A stretch of 64,000 nucleotides of DNA from Kutzneria kofuensis (GCF_014203355.1 NZ_JACHIR010000001.1:3970038-4034037); one strand, 5' to 3'; positions 19,597 to 27,999 are shown, counted from the stretch's first letter. Translations and numbers: made by a program. The notes: a model not told the origin generated them from the letters alone.

Positions 19597-20600
19597 GGCA
19601 CGTGCACCGGGGGAATGTGCGCGGCGCTGATGCGGCGGCGGAACACCCAGTACGTCCAGCCCTGGTAGACCAGGACGGCCGGCGTGCCGAAGGCGGCGAC
19701 CCAGGTGATCACGCCCAGCGTGTACGGGCTGGACGCGGCGTTGGCCACGGTCAGCGAGTAGCTCGGGTCCACGGTGGACGCGATGATGGTCGGGAAGTCC
19801 GAGCCGAACAGCGACACCACCACGCTCGCGATGAGCACGCCCAGCAGCGCGAACGCCTGCCCCTCCCGGCCGGCCGCCAGCCGCACCAGCGCCCCTGCCC
19901 CGGCGAGCAGCCCGACGGCGGCGATCACGATCGTCACCAGCCCGCCCTGGCGCACCTGCACCAGCACCATCAGCACCGCCATCGGCAGCAGGCAGAGCGG
20001 CCCGACGCGCAGCGCCAGCGCACGCGCCCGCCGGCGGATCTCACCGTCGGTCTTGAGCGCCACGAACACCGATCCGTGCACCAGGCTGAATCCGGCCAAC
20101 GCCAGCGCGCCCAGCACCGCCGGCCAGGTGAACAGCGCGCCCAGGCCGCCCTCCAGCACGCCGTCCTTGCCGATCGGCAGCCCGGTGGCGACGCCGGTGA
20201 TGACCAGGCCCCAGCCCAGCGGCGGAATCCACGAGCCGAGCAGGATCACCAGGTCCCAGCCGTGCCGCCAGCGGTCGCTGTCCACCTTGCCGCGGTACTC
20301 GAACGCGACGCCGCGGCCGATCAGCGCGAGCAGGATGAGCAGCACCGGCAGGTACTCGGCCGAGAGCATGGTGGCGTACCACGGCGGGAACGCGGCGAAG
20401 GTGGCGCCGATGGCGACGATCACCCACACCTCGTTGCCGTCCCAGACCGGGCCGATGGTGTTCACCAGCACCCGGCGCTCGGTGTTGTCCCGGGCCAGCA
20501 GGCGGGTCAGCATGCCGACGCCGAAGTCGAAGCCCTCCAGGAAGAAGTAGCCCGTCCAGAGCGCGGTGATCACCCAGAACCACAGGGTAGGCAGGTCCAC
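19593..20600 (-). CDS. cydB: Cytochrome bd ubiquinol oxidase subunit II
   Basis: 335 residues from GTG at 20600, with a GGAG ribosome site just upstream. The start DLPTLWFWVITALWTGYFFL and the GFDFGVGMLTRLLARDNTER segment are diagnostic for CydB, with the conserved PVWDGNEVW following. Eight to nine hydrophobic segments are visible. It forms the high-affinity quinol:O2 oxidoreductase with CydA in the cytoplasmic membrane. The gene follows cydA by 10 bp and overlaps cydDC by 4 bp. Confidence 0.96.
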   Translation of the reverse strand: MDLPTLWFWVITALWTGYFFLEGFDFGVGMLTRLLARDNTERRVLVNTIGPVWDGNEVWVIVAIGATFAAFPPWYATMLSAEYLPVLLILLALIGRGVAFEYRGKVDSDRWRHGWDLVILLGSWIPPLGWGLVITGVATGLPIGKDGVLEGGLGALFTWPAVLGALALAGFSLVHGSVFVALKTDGEIRRRARALALRVGPLCLLPMAVLMVLVQVRQGGLVTIVIAAVGLLAGAGALVRLAAGREGQAFALLGVLIASVVVSLFGSDFPTIIASTVDPSYSLTVANAASSPYTLGVITWVAAFGTPAVLVYQGWTYWVFRRRISAAHIPPVHVP

Positions 20601-20610
20601 GGCAGGCTCC

Positions 20611-22116
20611 TCAGTACGCGAACGCGAGCACGTCGTCGTCGGGCTTCTTCTGGTCGGCGTCGCCGTCGCCCGGCGGCGGCATCACGCCCGCGACGCCCGC
20701 CTTCGCGTAGCGCACCAGCAGGAACACCTCCACCACCGCCAGCACGCCGTACACCACGGTGAGCGCGATCAGCGAGGTCAGCACCTGGCCGGCGGACACG
20801 CCCGGCGACACCGCCTGCGCGGTGTACATGAAGACACCGTCCACACCGGTCGGATTGGGTACCACCACGAACGGCTGCCGGCCCATCTCCGTGAAGATCC
20901 AGCCGAAGCTGTTGGCCAGGAACGGGGTCGCGATCGACAGCAGCGCCAGCCGCGGGAACCACTTCGTGCGCGGAACGCGGCCGCGCCTGGTCAGCCAGAG
21001 CGCGAGCAGCGCCGCCCCGGCCGCGATGGCACCGAACCCGATCATGAAGCGGAAGCCCCAGTAGGTGACCGGCAGGTCGGGCACGTAGTCGATCGGCTGG
21101 CCGGACAACGCGCCCAGGCTGGGGTCGACCGGGTAGTTGTGCCCGTACTTCTGCTCGTAGAGCGTGGTCAGGTCCTGCACGCCCTTGACCTCGGTGGAGA
21201 AGTCGTTGTGGGCCAGGAAGGACAGCAGCGCCGGCACGGTGATGCTCTTGACGTTCTCGCAGTCCGGCCGGGACACGTCGCCGTAGGCGAAGATCGAGAA
21301 GCTGGCCGGCGCCTCGGTGTGGCACAGCGCCTCCGCCGCGGCCATCTTCATCGGCTGCTGCTGGAACATCAGCTTGCCCTGGGTGTCGCCGGTGAGCGCG
21401 ACCGCGGCGAACGCGACCATGCCGATCCAGGCGCCCAGCCTGAGCGAGGCCGACCACACCTTGCGGTCCGGATCGTCCACAGCGGACAGCTTGTGCTTCT
21501 TCCACAGGTGCCAGGCCGAGATGCCGACCAGGAACGTGCCGGCGACGGCGAAGCCGCCCGAGACGGTGTGCGTGAACGCCGCGATCGCCGTGTTATTGGT
21601 GAGCACCGCCCAGATCGAGGTGAGCCGGGGCCTGCCGTCCACCAGCTCGATGCCGACCGGGTGCTGCATCCACGAGTTCGCGGACAGGATGAAGTACGCC
21701 GACGCCGTCGAGGCCAGCGACGCCGCCCACAGGCAGGCCAGGTGCACCCGCTTGGGCAGCCGCTCCCAGCCGAAGATCCACAGGCCCAGGAAGGTCGACT
21801 CGACCATGAAGGCGACGATGCCCTCCATCGCCAGCGGCGCGCCGAAGACGTCGCCGACGAAGCGGGAGTAGGCCGACCAGGTCATGCCGAACTGGAACTC
21901 CTGGACGATGCCGGTCACCACGCCCATGGCGAAGTTGACCAACATCAGCTTGCCCCAGAACTTGGTCATCGCCAGGTAGTGCGCCTTCCCCGTGCGCACC
22001 CAGGCCGTCTGCATCACGGCGACCACAATGGACAGCCCGATGGTCAACGGCACCATCAGGAAGTGGTAGACGGTGGTGATCGCGAACTGCCACCTGGCCA
22101 CATCGAGTACGTCCAC
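20611..22116 (-). CDS. cydA: Cytochrome bd ubiquinol oxidase subunit I
   Basis: 501 residues from GTG at 22116. The start DVARWQFAITTVYHFLMVPL carries the haem-ligand histidine near residue 18, and FTEMGRQPFVV near residue 400 is the conserved GRQP region. A second haem-axial Met/His region is around FLGLWIFGWERLP. The quinol-binding Q-loop between helices is short-type, as in Gram-positives. The enzyme carries low-oxygen respiration. It is the first gene of the cyd operon; two DosR-like boxes lie 60-95 bp upstream of its start codon. Confidence 0.96.
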   Translation of the reverse strand: MDVLDVARWQFAITTVYHFLMVPLTIGLSIVVAVMQTAWVRTGKAHYLAMTKFWGKLMLVNFAMGVVTGIVQEFQFGMTWSAYSRFVGDVFGAPLAMEGIVAFMVESTFLGLWIFGWERLPKRVHLACLWAASLASTASAYFILSANSWMQHPVGIELVDGRPRLTSIWAVLTNNTAIAAFTHTVSGGFAVAGTFLVGISAWHLWKKHKLSAVDDPDRKVWSASLRLGAWIGMVAFAAVALTGDTQGKLMFQQQPMKMAAAEALCHTEAPASFSIFAYGDVSRPDCENVKSITVPALLSFLAHNDFSTEVKGVQDLTTLYEQKYGHNYPVDPSLGALSGQPIDYVPDLPVTYWGFRFMIGFGAIAAGAALLALWLTRRGRVPRTKWFPRLALLSIATPFLANSFGWIFTEMGRQPFVVVPNPTGVDGVFMYTAQAVSPGVSAGQVLTSLIALTVVYGVLAVVEVFLLVRYAKAGVAGVMPPPGDGDADQKKPDDDVLAFAY

Positions 22117-22175
22117 GCTGGAAACACTGCCACCGGGCGGGGGTCCCCGCTCAGGTCCCGGCGTCCCGACCGCAC

Positions 22176-22211
22176 GGGACCTTGGTCCTGGGTGGGCAGG
22201 GACCCTGTGAC
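22176..22211. promoter_or_regulatory. Two DosR/DevR-like boxes upstream of cydA
   Basis: GGGACCTTGGTCCTG at 22176-22190 closely fits the DosR/DevR palindrome GGGACTTNNGTCCC (centre GGACC-TT-GGTCC is a perfect inverted repeat). A second half-site-like copy, GGGACCCTGTGAC, follows at 22199-22211, 23 bp further from cydA. The boxes are 60-95 bp upstream of the cydA start on the minus strand, a normal activator position. The NarL-type regulator and GAF kinase of the same locus are candidate partners. Binding is an inference. Confidence 0.6.
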
Positions 22212-22243
22212 GCGGCTCGCGGCCCCCGAACGCATGCGCACGC

Positions 22244-22249
22244 TACAAT
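22244..22249 (+). promoter_or_regulatory. Candidate -10 element for the Mn riboswitch transcript
   Basis: TACAAT at 22244-22249 is a good sigma-A -10 hexamer in an otherwise GC-rich stretch, six bases before the predicted start of the riboswitch aptamer. No clear -35 is visible 17 bp upstream. Transcription would begin close to base 22256. Confidence 0.5.
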
Positions 22250-22254
22250 GAGAG

Positions 22255-22383
22255 CTGCCTGAGGGGAGTAGTTCCCGGGGTCCGCCCTTCATCTCGGCGG
22301 CCCGGCGAGGCCATCGACATACTGGTTCCGCCATCGGAATCCGGTGCCTCACCCGCTTGACGCGGGCGAACGAGACCTCCGGC
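22255..22383 (+). ncRNA. yybP-ykoY (manganese-sensing) riboswitch
   Basis: The two conserved loops of the yybP-ykoY aptamer are both present in order: GGGGAGTAG at 22263-22271 and GACATACTGG at 22316-22325, with paired GC-rich helices between and after them (for example CCGCCATCGG / CCGG region) and a closing GAGACCTCC at 22372-22380 that can pair with the GAGG at the 5' side. These RNAs bind Mn2+ and raise expression of Mn exporters. The downstream gene encodes a GDT1/TMEM165-family protein, exactly the expected target. The region 22384-22455 lies between aptamer and coding start. Confidence 0.85.
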
Positions 22384-22455
22384 CGGGTGACTTCGCGCCC
22401 GGTCGGGGTCGCGCGTCTCCCCGTCCGGGCCACACGTGGGAGGGATCGGACCCCT

Positions 22456-23058
22456 GTGGCCGCAACGTTTCTGGTGCTGTTGACCGCCTTCGCCGTGGTG
22501 CTCGCGGTGGAGCTGCCGGACAAGACGCTCGTCGCCACCCTCGTGCTCACCACGCGCTACCGGGCCTGGCCCGTGTTCGTCGGCGTGTGCGTGGCGTTCC
22601 TGGTGCAGTGCGTGATCGCCGTGTCCTTCGGCAGCGTGCTGACGCTGCTGCCCGAACGGGTCACCACCGGCGTCGTCACCGTGCTGTTCGCCGTCGGCGC
22701 CGTCATGCTGCTGCGCGAGGGCTTCGGCGCCGAGGAGGACAGCGAGCAGGACGCCGCCCGCTCCGGCCCCGACGAGGTGTCCTTCCGCCGGGCCGCCCTC
22801 ACCTCGTTCGGTGTGCTGTTCGCCGCCGAATGGGGCGACGCCTCGCAGCTGGCCACCGCCGGCCTCACCGCCCACTACGGCCACCCCTTCGCCGTCGGCC
22901 TCGGGGCGTGGCTCGCCCTCGTCGCCGTCGCCGGGGTCGCGGTGCTCGTCGGCCGCAAGATCCGCGCCCGCGTCCGCCCGCAGCTGATCCAGCGCATCGC
23001 CGGCTTCGTCTTCGCCGCCTTCGCCGCGTTCGCCCTGTACCAGACGATCGTCGGCTGA
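22456..23058 (+). CDS. GDT1/TMEM165 family cation (Mn2+) transporter
   Basis: 200 residues from GTG at 22456, with GGGAGGGA about 10 bases upstream. Two repeats of three helices are visible, each with the family acidic motif: VELPDKTLVA near residue 20 and AAEWGDASQLA near residue 115, the E-x-x-D-K/x-T/S signature that forms the cation path. The central loop is acidic (EEDSEQD). Bacterial and eukaryotic members move Mn2+ and Ca2+ out of the cytoplasm. The manganese riboswitch upstream strongly supports Mn export. The gene converges on the IclR gene with a 3-bp gap. Confidence 0.9.
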   Translation: MAATFLVLLTAFAVVLAVELPDKTLVATLVLTTRYRAWPVFVGVCVAFLVQCVIAVSFGSVLTLLPERVTTGVVTVLFAVGAVMLLREGFGAEEDSEQDAARSGPDEVSFRRAALTSFGVLFAAEWGDASQLATAGLTAHYGHPFAVGLGAWLALVAVAGVAVLVGRKIRARVRPQLIQRIAGFVFAAFAAFALYQTIVG

Positions 23059-23061
23059 CGG

Positions 23062-23703
23062 TCAGCTCAACGCCTGGGCGACGGCCGCCGCGGCGGCGAC
23101 CACGAGCGGGCCGACGACGCTCTGGTCGAGGGGCTCCATGGAGATGACGCCGACGCTGGCCCGCAGCCCCGGCACGCCCCGCACGGGGGCGGCGACGCCG
23201 TAGGCGCCGGGCTGCAGCTCGCCGGTGCTGTCGACCCACTCGGGGCCGCCCGGCGGCAGGGACATGGCCTTGCCGCCGGCGCCACGGCTGACCGGGTGCC
23301 TCGTGCCCACCCGGTAGGCCACGTGATACGTCGTCCACGACGGCTCGATGACGGCAACCGCCTGCGCCTCGTGCCCCTCGGCGACGGTGAGGTGGGCGGT
23401 GGCCCCGACCCCCTCGGCAAGCTCGCGAAGGGGCGGCGTTGCGGCGTTGCGGAGCTGCGGCACGACCTTGGCGGCCAGCTGCAGCACACCGAGCCCCAGC
23501 CGCACCTTGGACCCGTCACGCAGCACGAGACCGCGGGCCTGCAACGGCACCAGCAGCCGGTAGACGGCCGCCCGGGAGGCGCCGATGGCGGTCGCCAGGT
23601 CGCTGATGCTCGGCGCACCCGTGTCCGAGTCCGCGACGGCCTGGAGCAGGGCGAGGCCCCGCTCCAGCGTCAGCGAACTCTCACGGGTGGCCGGCTCGAC
23701 CAT
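23062..23703 (-). CDS. IclR-family transcriptional regulator
   Basis: 213 residues, ATG at 23703, one base after the fumarylacetoacetase stop, so the last gene of that operon. The winged helix is at residues about 10-75 (LERGLALLQAVADS, PSISDLATAIGASRAAVYRLL). The effector domain is shorter than average but includes SRGAGGKAMSL, the typical ligand pocket loop. IclR proteins bind short palindromes as dimers; a perfect 17-bp palindrome lies between hmgA and the divergent operon. Control of homogentisate degradation by this regulator is the simplest reading. Confidence 0.85.
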   Translation of the reverse strand: MVEPATRESSLTLERGLALLQAVADSDTGAPSISDLATAIGASRAAVYRLLVPLQARGLVLRDGSKVRLGLGVLQLAAKVVPQLRNAATPPLRELAEGVGATAHLTVAEGHEAQAVAVIEPSWTTYHVAYRVGTRHPVSRGAGGKAMSLPPGGPEWVDSTGELQPGAYGVAAPVRGVPGLRASVGVISMEPLDQSVVGPLVVAAAAAVAQALS

Positions 23704-23704
23704 C

Positions 23705-24880
23705 TCAGACCGCCGGCCTCACGGTGCCGGCCACCTCGGAGATGCCGACCACGGTGCCGTCCTCGCCGGGCGCGGTCGCCGTGATCACAACGGTGTCGCC
23801 GTCCTCCAGGAACGTCCGCGAACTGCCGTCGGAGAGCTCGACCGGCTCCTTGCCGCCCCAGCTGAGCTCCAGGAAGCTGCCGCGCTGGAACTTGTCCGGC
23901 CCGGACACGGTGCCGGAGGCGAACAGGTCGCCGGGCCGCACGGTCGCGCCGTTCACGGTCATGTGCGCCAGCTGCTGCGCGAACGTCCACGACATGCTCG
24001 CGAACGGCGGGGTGGTGACGACGGTGTCGTTCCACGACACCCGCAGCGCCAGGTCCAGCCCCCAGTCGACGTCCTCGACGAGGTACGGCAACAGCGGGTT
24101 GGGCGGCGCTGGCGGCGCGACCCGGGCCCGGGACAGCGCCTCCAGCGGCGTGATCCAGGCGCTCACCGACGTGGCGAACGACTTGGCCAGGAACGGCCCG
24201 AGCGGCTGGTACTCCCACGCCTGGATGTCCCGCGCCGACCAGTCGTTGACCAGCACGACGCCGAAGACGTGGTCGGCGGCCGCGGACGTGTGGACCTCGC
24301 GGGCGACCGGGCCGCCGCAGACGAAGCCGACCTCGGCCTCGATGTCCAGCCGCACGCTCGGCCCGAACGCGGGGCCGCGCTCGCCCTTGCGCTGGCCCTT
24401 GGGCCGCACCACGTCCGTGCCGGACACCATCACGGTGCCGGCGCGGCCGTGGTAGCCGACCGGCAGGTGCGTCCAGTTCGGCAGCAGCGCCGCCCCGTCG
24501 GGCCGGAAGATCTTGCCGACGTTCTCCGCGTGGTGCCGGGACGAGTAGAAGTCCACGTAGTCGCCGACGGTGAACGGCAGCCGGGCCGTCGACAGCGGCG
24601 CCAGAACGGCCCCCTGCGGCGCCCTGGTGGCCGTGACGAGCTCGAGGAGCCGGGCCCGCAGTTCGCTCCACAGCGGCCGATCTGCGGCCAGCAACGGGTC
24701 GAGGCTGTCGGCCGACACCAGCTCCGCCAGCCGCTCGCCGAATGACGACGCGATCGGCCGCAGCGGCAGCGCCTGACCACCGACCCGGACCGCGACGCCC
24801 TCGTCGATCACTCCGTACGGCAGCGTCTGCGGCCCGAACGGGTGGTCCCCGGTGAACTCCGGGTCGTCGATCCAGGTCAC
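23705..24880 (-). CDS. fahA: Fumarylacetoacetase
   Basis: 391 residues from GTG at 24880, overlapping the upstream stop (GTGA). The N-terminal SH3-like domain runs to about residue 110, followed by the beta-clip FAH domain with DFYSSRHHAENVGKIFRPDG, PVGYHGRAGTV, and the metal-binding ERGPAFGPSVRLDIEAEVGF region near residues 180-200, then VLVNDWSARDIQAWEYQPLG. It hydrolyses fumarylacetoacetate to fumarate and acetoacetate, last step of tyrosine/homogentisate breakdown. Length is slightly shorter than animal FAH (about 420). Neighbouring hmgA supports this. Confidence 0.95.
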   Translation of the reverse strand: MTWIDDPEFTGDHPFGPQTLPYGVIDEGVAVRVGGQALPLRPIASSFGERLAELVSADSLDPLLAADRPLWSELRARLLELVTATRAPQGAVLAPLSTARLPFTVGDYVDFYSSRHHAENVGKIFRPDGAALLPNWTHLPVGYHGRAGTVMVSGTDVVRPKGQRKGERGPAFGPSVRLDIEAEVGFVCGGPVAREVHTSAAADHVFGVVLVNDWSARDIQAWEYQPLGPFLAKSFATSVSAWITPLEALSRARVAPPAPPNPLLPYLVEDVDWGLDLALRVSWNDTVVTTPPFASMSWTFAQQLAHMTVNGATVRPGDLFASGTVSGPDKFQRGSFLELSWGGKEPVELSDGSSRTFLEDGDTVVITATAPGEDGTVVGISEVAGTVRPAV

Positions 24881-25743
24881 AGCAGCCCCAGCTTCTCCAA
24901 GTCGGTCACCGGATCCGTCAGTGAGCACGACCCGTAGGACGCGAACACGCCGCGGACCGCGTGCGCGGCCGGGTCGGACAGCGCCTTGGCCTCCTCGGCC
25001 AGCTTCTCCCCGTCGGTCTCGGCCAGCGCCTCGCGCACGTCCTTGCCGGACAGCGAGCGCGCGGTGGCCACCAGCAGGTTGAGGAAGCCGTGGTGGGTGA
25101 AGCCGGTCTCCTCGGAGGTGTGCCGGACCGCGTTGTGCAGGCCGGCCGTGGCCTTGAAGGACACGCCGCCGCCGGAGACCACGGACAGGAAGTCCGCCAC
25201 CTGGTCCACGCTGGGGAACGCCTCGTGGCTCAGGCCGCCGCAGCGCAGCTTCGGCCAACTGCCGTGCTCGATGACCCGAGCGACGCCGTCCAGCCATTCC
25301 GCGCCGCCCCGGCGCGGCTCGACGACGCGGATCACGTCCTCGGGCACGAACTCCGACACCCGCTCCAGCCACACCTCGTCGACGTCGGACGGGGCCGGCA
25401 TCTCCACCATCCGCAGCGACAGCAGCTCGCTGCGCGACTCCACGATGGAGACGGCCTTCGGCACACCGCCGAGACCGGTGTCGATGACCAGCGAGATGGC
25501 CACCGGCTTGACCGGCTTCGCCTTGATCAACTCGGTGATCAGTTCCGGCAGGCGGGACGCCGGGCACAGGAAAAGGCCCAGCACACCGGCCCATTCGCCG
25601 GAGCGCCCGTCGAGGTGCCCACGGACCGCGTCGGCCATCGTCGCGTTGCCCGGCGGGAACAGCGCCGCGTCGTCGACGAGCCTCGCGAGCAGCGGCGGCG
25701 TGCCTCGTGGACCGGGCGCACGGAGTTCTACAGCGCTTGACAC
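24877..25743 (-). CDS. Unknown protein of the homogentisate operon
   Basis: 288 residues from GTG at 25743 (GTG at 25752 also possible). I do not recognise a named family. Visible features: an N-terminal LARLVDDAALFPPGNATMADAV segment, alternating beta/alpha stretches (LFLCPASRLPELI, AISLVIDTGLGGVP, VIRVVEPRRGG, KLRCGG, VSFKATAGLHNAVRH) suggestive of a TIM-barrel-like fold, and conserved-looking KATAGLHNA near residue 220. Cofactor motif not seen. It is coupled to fahA (GTGA) and divergent from hmgA, which argues for a role in the same pathway, possibly an isomerase or auxiliary enzyme; this is inference only. Confidence 0.7.
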   Translation of the reverse strand: MSSAVELRAPGPRGTPPLLARLVDDAALFPPGNATMADAVRGHLDGRSGEWAGVLGLFLCPASRLPELITELIKAKPVKPVAISLVIDTGLGGVPKAVSIVESRSELLSLRMVEMPAPSDVDEVWLERVSEFVPEDVIRVVEPRRGGAEWLDGVARVIEHGSWPKLRCGGLSHEAFPSVDQVADFLSVVSGGGVSFKATAGLHNAVRHTSEETGFTHHGFLNLLVATARSLSGKDVREALAETDGEKLAEEAKALSDPAAHAVRGVFASYGSCSLTDPVTDLEKLGLL

Positions 25744-25745
25744 GG

Positions 25746-25799
25746 GTGACACGCTAGCGGTGTCACGGCAGCTGAACAAAGATGTCCGACTATCGGACA
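25746..25799. promoter_or_regulatory. Candidate IclR operator(s) between hmgA and the divergent operon
   Basis: TGTCCGACTATCGGACA at 25783-25799 is a perfect palindrome (7-bp arms, 3-base centre) just before the hmgA ribosome site. A second weaker inverted repeat, GTGACAC...GTGTCAC, spans 25746-25766 and overlaps the start region of the divergent gene. Both lie in the shared promoter interval of hmgA and the fahA/iclR operon, the expected place for the local IclR protein. Confidence 0.6.
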
Positions 25800-25813
25800 C
25801 CTCGGAGAGCCCA

Positions 25814-26986
25814 ATGCCTTACTACCGACAGGTCGGGGAGATCCCCCGCAAGCGGCACACCCAGTTCCGCACGCCGGACGGCGGTCTGTACGCCGAGGAG
25901 CTCATGGGCGTGGAGGGTTTCTCCTCCGATTCGGCGCTGCTCTACCACCGCCACCTGCCCACCGCGATCGTCGACGCGCAGACCGTCGAAGATCGTCGCT
26001 GCGGCACGAAACCGAACCTGCCGTTGAAACCCCGCCACTTCAAGACACCCGACCTGACCTGGGAGGACGCCGACGCGGTCACCGGCAGGCGGGTGCTGTT
26101 CGGCAACTCCGACGTGGTGATCAACTTCGTCGCGGCGACGGCCCCGAGCCCGCTGTACCGCAACGCCACCGGCGACGAGCTGCTCTACGTGCAGACCGGT
26201 TCCGGCGTGGTGGAGACGATCTACGGGGCGCTGCCTGTCGGTGACGGCGACTACGTCGTCATCCCCACCTCTTGCACCTATCGGGTGGTGCCAACCGCCG
26301 GCGAGCCGATGCGCATCCTCGTGCTGGAGGCGACCGGCCACATCGGCCCGCCCAAGCGCTACCTGTCGGCCAAGGGCCAGTTCCTGGAGCACTCCCCGTA
26401 CTGCGAGCGGGACGTGCGCGGCCCGGCGGAGCCGCTGCTGGCCGACGGCGAGGACGTGGACGTGCTGGTCCGGCACCGGGCCGGGCTGACCCGGTTCACC
26501 TACGCCAACCACCCGTTCGACGTGGTCGGCTGGGACGGCTGCCTGTACCCGTGGGCGTTCAACATCCGGGACTTCGAGCCGATCACCGGCCGGCTGCACC
26601 AGCCGCCGCCCGTGCACCAGACGTTCGAGGGGCCCAACTTCGTGGTCTGCTCGTTCTGCCCGCGCAAGGTGGACTACCACCCGCTGTCCGTCCCCGTGCC
26701 GTACAACCACGCCAACGTCGACTCCGACGAGCTGATGTTCTACGTCGGCGGCAACTACGAGGCCCGCAAGGGTTCCGGCATCGGCATCGGTTCCCTGTCG
26801 CTGCACCCCTCCGGCTGCACGCACGGCCCGCAGCCGGGCGCGGTGGAGGCGTCGCTCGGCGCGGAGTTCTTCGACGAGACCGCTGTGATGGTGGACACGT
26901 TCCGGCCGCTGGAGCTCGGCGAGGCGGCCCAGGCGTGCGAGGACGACGCGTACGCCTGGACCTGGGCTCGCCGTCAGCGGGCCTGA
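25814..26986 (+). CDS. hmgA: Homogentisate 1,2-dioxygenase
   Basis: 390 residues from ATG at 25814, with GGAGAG just upstream. Family marks include YYRQVGEIPRKRHTQFR at the start, LLYHRHLPTAIV, FYVGGNYEARKGSGIGIGS near residue 310 and SLHPSGCTHGPQPGAVE near residue 335, which contains the Fe(II) ligand His residues. It opens the homogentisate ring to maleylacetoacetate. It is divergent from the fahA operon and convergent with a membrane-protein gene by 13 bp of overlap. The maleylacetoacetate isomerase and 4-hydroxyphenylpyruvate dioxygenase genes are not in the window. Confidence 0.94.
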   Translation: MPYYRQVGEIPRKRHTQFRTPDGGLYAEELMGVEGFSSDSALLYHRHLPTAIVDAQTVEDRRCGTKPNLPLKPRHFKTPDLTWEDADAVTGRRVLFGNSDVVINFVAATAPSPLYRNATGDELLYVQTGSGVVETIYGALPVGDGDYVVIPTSCTYRVVPTAGEPMRILVLEATGHIGPPKRYLSAKGQFLEHSPYCERDVRGPAEPLLADGEDVDVLVRHRAGLTRFTYANHPFDVVGWDGCLYPWAFNIRDFEPITGRLHQPPPVHQTFEGPNFVVCSFCPRKVDYHPLSVPVPYNHANVDSDELMFYVGGNYEARKGSGIGIGSLSLHPSGCTHGPQPGAVEASLGAEFFDETAVMVDTFRPLELGEAAQACEDDAYAWTWARRQRA

Positions 26987-27999
26987 AGCTCCTGGAAGCG
27001 CACGGCCGCGACGTGCGGGTGGCCGGGCAGCCCCACGGCGGCTGCCTGGCCGTGCTTCGGGTTGCCGGCCACCCACAGCGTGCCCGTGGCCGCGATGTTG
27101 GCCACCAGCCACGCCGGCCCGAACCGGGCGCTGACCGGCAACTGGCTACCGTCCGGCAGGGTCAGCGCCAGCCGCAGCCGCCCGACCAGCGCGGGATTGC
27201 CCGTCCACGACAGCAGCTGCACCGGATACGCCTGCCACGGGCCGTTGCGCAGCAGCTTGACCATGCGGTGCTGGTCACCGCGCCGGAAGAAGCTCGCGAC
27301 GAGCGCGACGACCAGCACGAAGACGAACCCGATGGTCGCCGGGAGCCAGCCGTCGATGGTCAGCAACAGGTCGAACACCACACTGGCGCCGCACAGCCCG
27401 ACGACGGCGAGGCCCAGGTACACGGCCCGAGCCGTGTTGGCCGCGGCCCAGCGTGACAGGTCCTCGTCCGTCACCGGCACGGGCTGCGGATTCGGCGGCG
27501 CCGGCACGACCTTCGCCGGCAGCGGGACGGGCAGGCTGTCGAGCATCACGGCCGCGACGCCGTCCGCGTTCGGGCCGATCAGCGACACCTCACGCTGCCG
27601 AGCCGCGAACTGCCGAACCGCCCGCTCCGTGTTCGTCACCCGCAGGTACAGCCGCCCGCCGTCGACGGACAGCAACGTCCACGCCCCCGCGCCGCCGACG
27701 ACCTGGCTTCTCACCCGCACCGGCGGCGCGCCGTCCAGCACCGACTCGGCCGCCGGGAGCCACCAGCCGACCCTTGAGCGGAACTGGACGAAGGCGGTCA
27801 CCGACACCGCGGCGAGGCCCAGCAACACCACTCCCAGCATGCTGAAGCCGCGATGCAGCACGAACATCAGCACCGCCAGCACGAGGCACACGACGACCGG
27901 CTGCACCAGCTTGCGCTTGCGCCAGTAGTTCAGGTGCAGCAGCACCGCCGGGTCGTTGAGCATCGGCGCTCCGACCTGCGGTCTCCACATGTCGTTCAC
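26974..27999 (-). CDS. Unknown four-helix membrane protein (paralog A)
   Basis: 341 residues from GTG at 27999; ATG at 27990 is an alternative. Two pairs of hydrophobic helices are visible, about residues 33-68 and 195-240 (separated by a soluble region with WTLLSVDGGRLYLRVTNTERA). The C-terminal part is a soluble beta-rich domain ending LWVAGNPKHGQAAAVGLPG. The neighbouring upstream gene has the same order and the same C-terminal pattern (LWIAGTPLPGATLGVGVP), so the two are tandem paralogs separated by 26 bp. No named family recognised; no catalytic motif seen. Both diverge from the SWIM/MoxR operon. Confidence 0.7.
   Translation of the reverse strand: MNDMWRPQVGAPMLNDPAVLLHLNYWRKRKLVQPVVVCLVLAVLMFVLHRGFSMLGVVLLGLAAVSVTAFVQFRSRVGWWLPAAESVLDGAPPVRVRSQVVGGAGAWTLLSVDGGRLYLRVTNTERAVRQFAARQREVSLIGPNADGVAAVMLDSLPVPLPAKVVPAPPNPQPVPVTDEDLSRWAAANTARAVYLGLAVVGLCGASVVFDLLLTIDGWLPATIGFVFVLVVALVASFFRRGDQHRMVKLLRNGPWQAYPVQLLSWTGNPALVGRLRLALTLPDGSQLPVSARFGPAWLVANIAATGTLWVAGNPKHGQAAAVGLPGHPHVAAVRFQELQAR

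Noticed and set aside
20611-22116. A small CydX subunit gene near cydA/cydB
   Set aside because: No extra short membrane frame fits the 10-bp cydA-cydB gap or the cydB-cydDC overlap.
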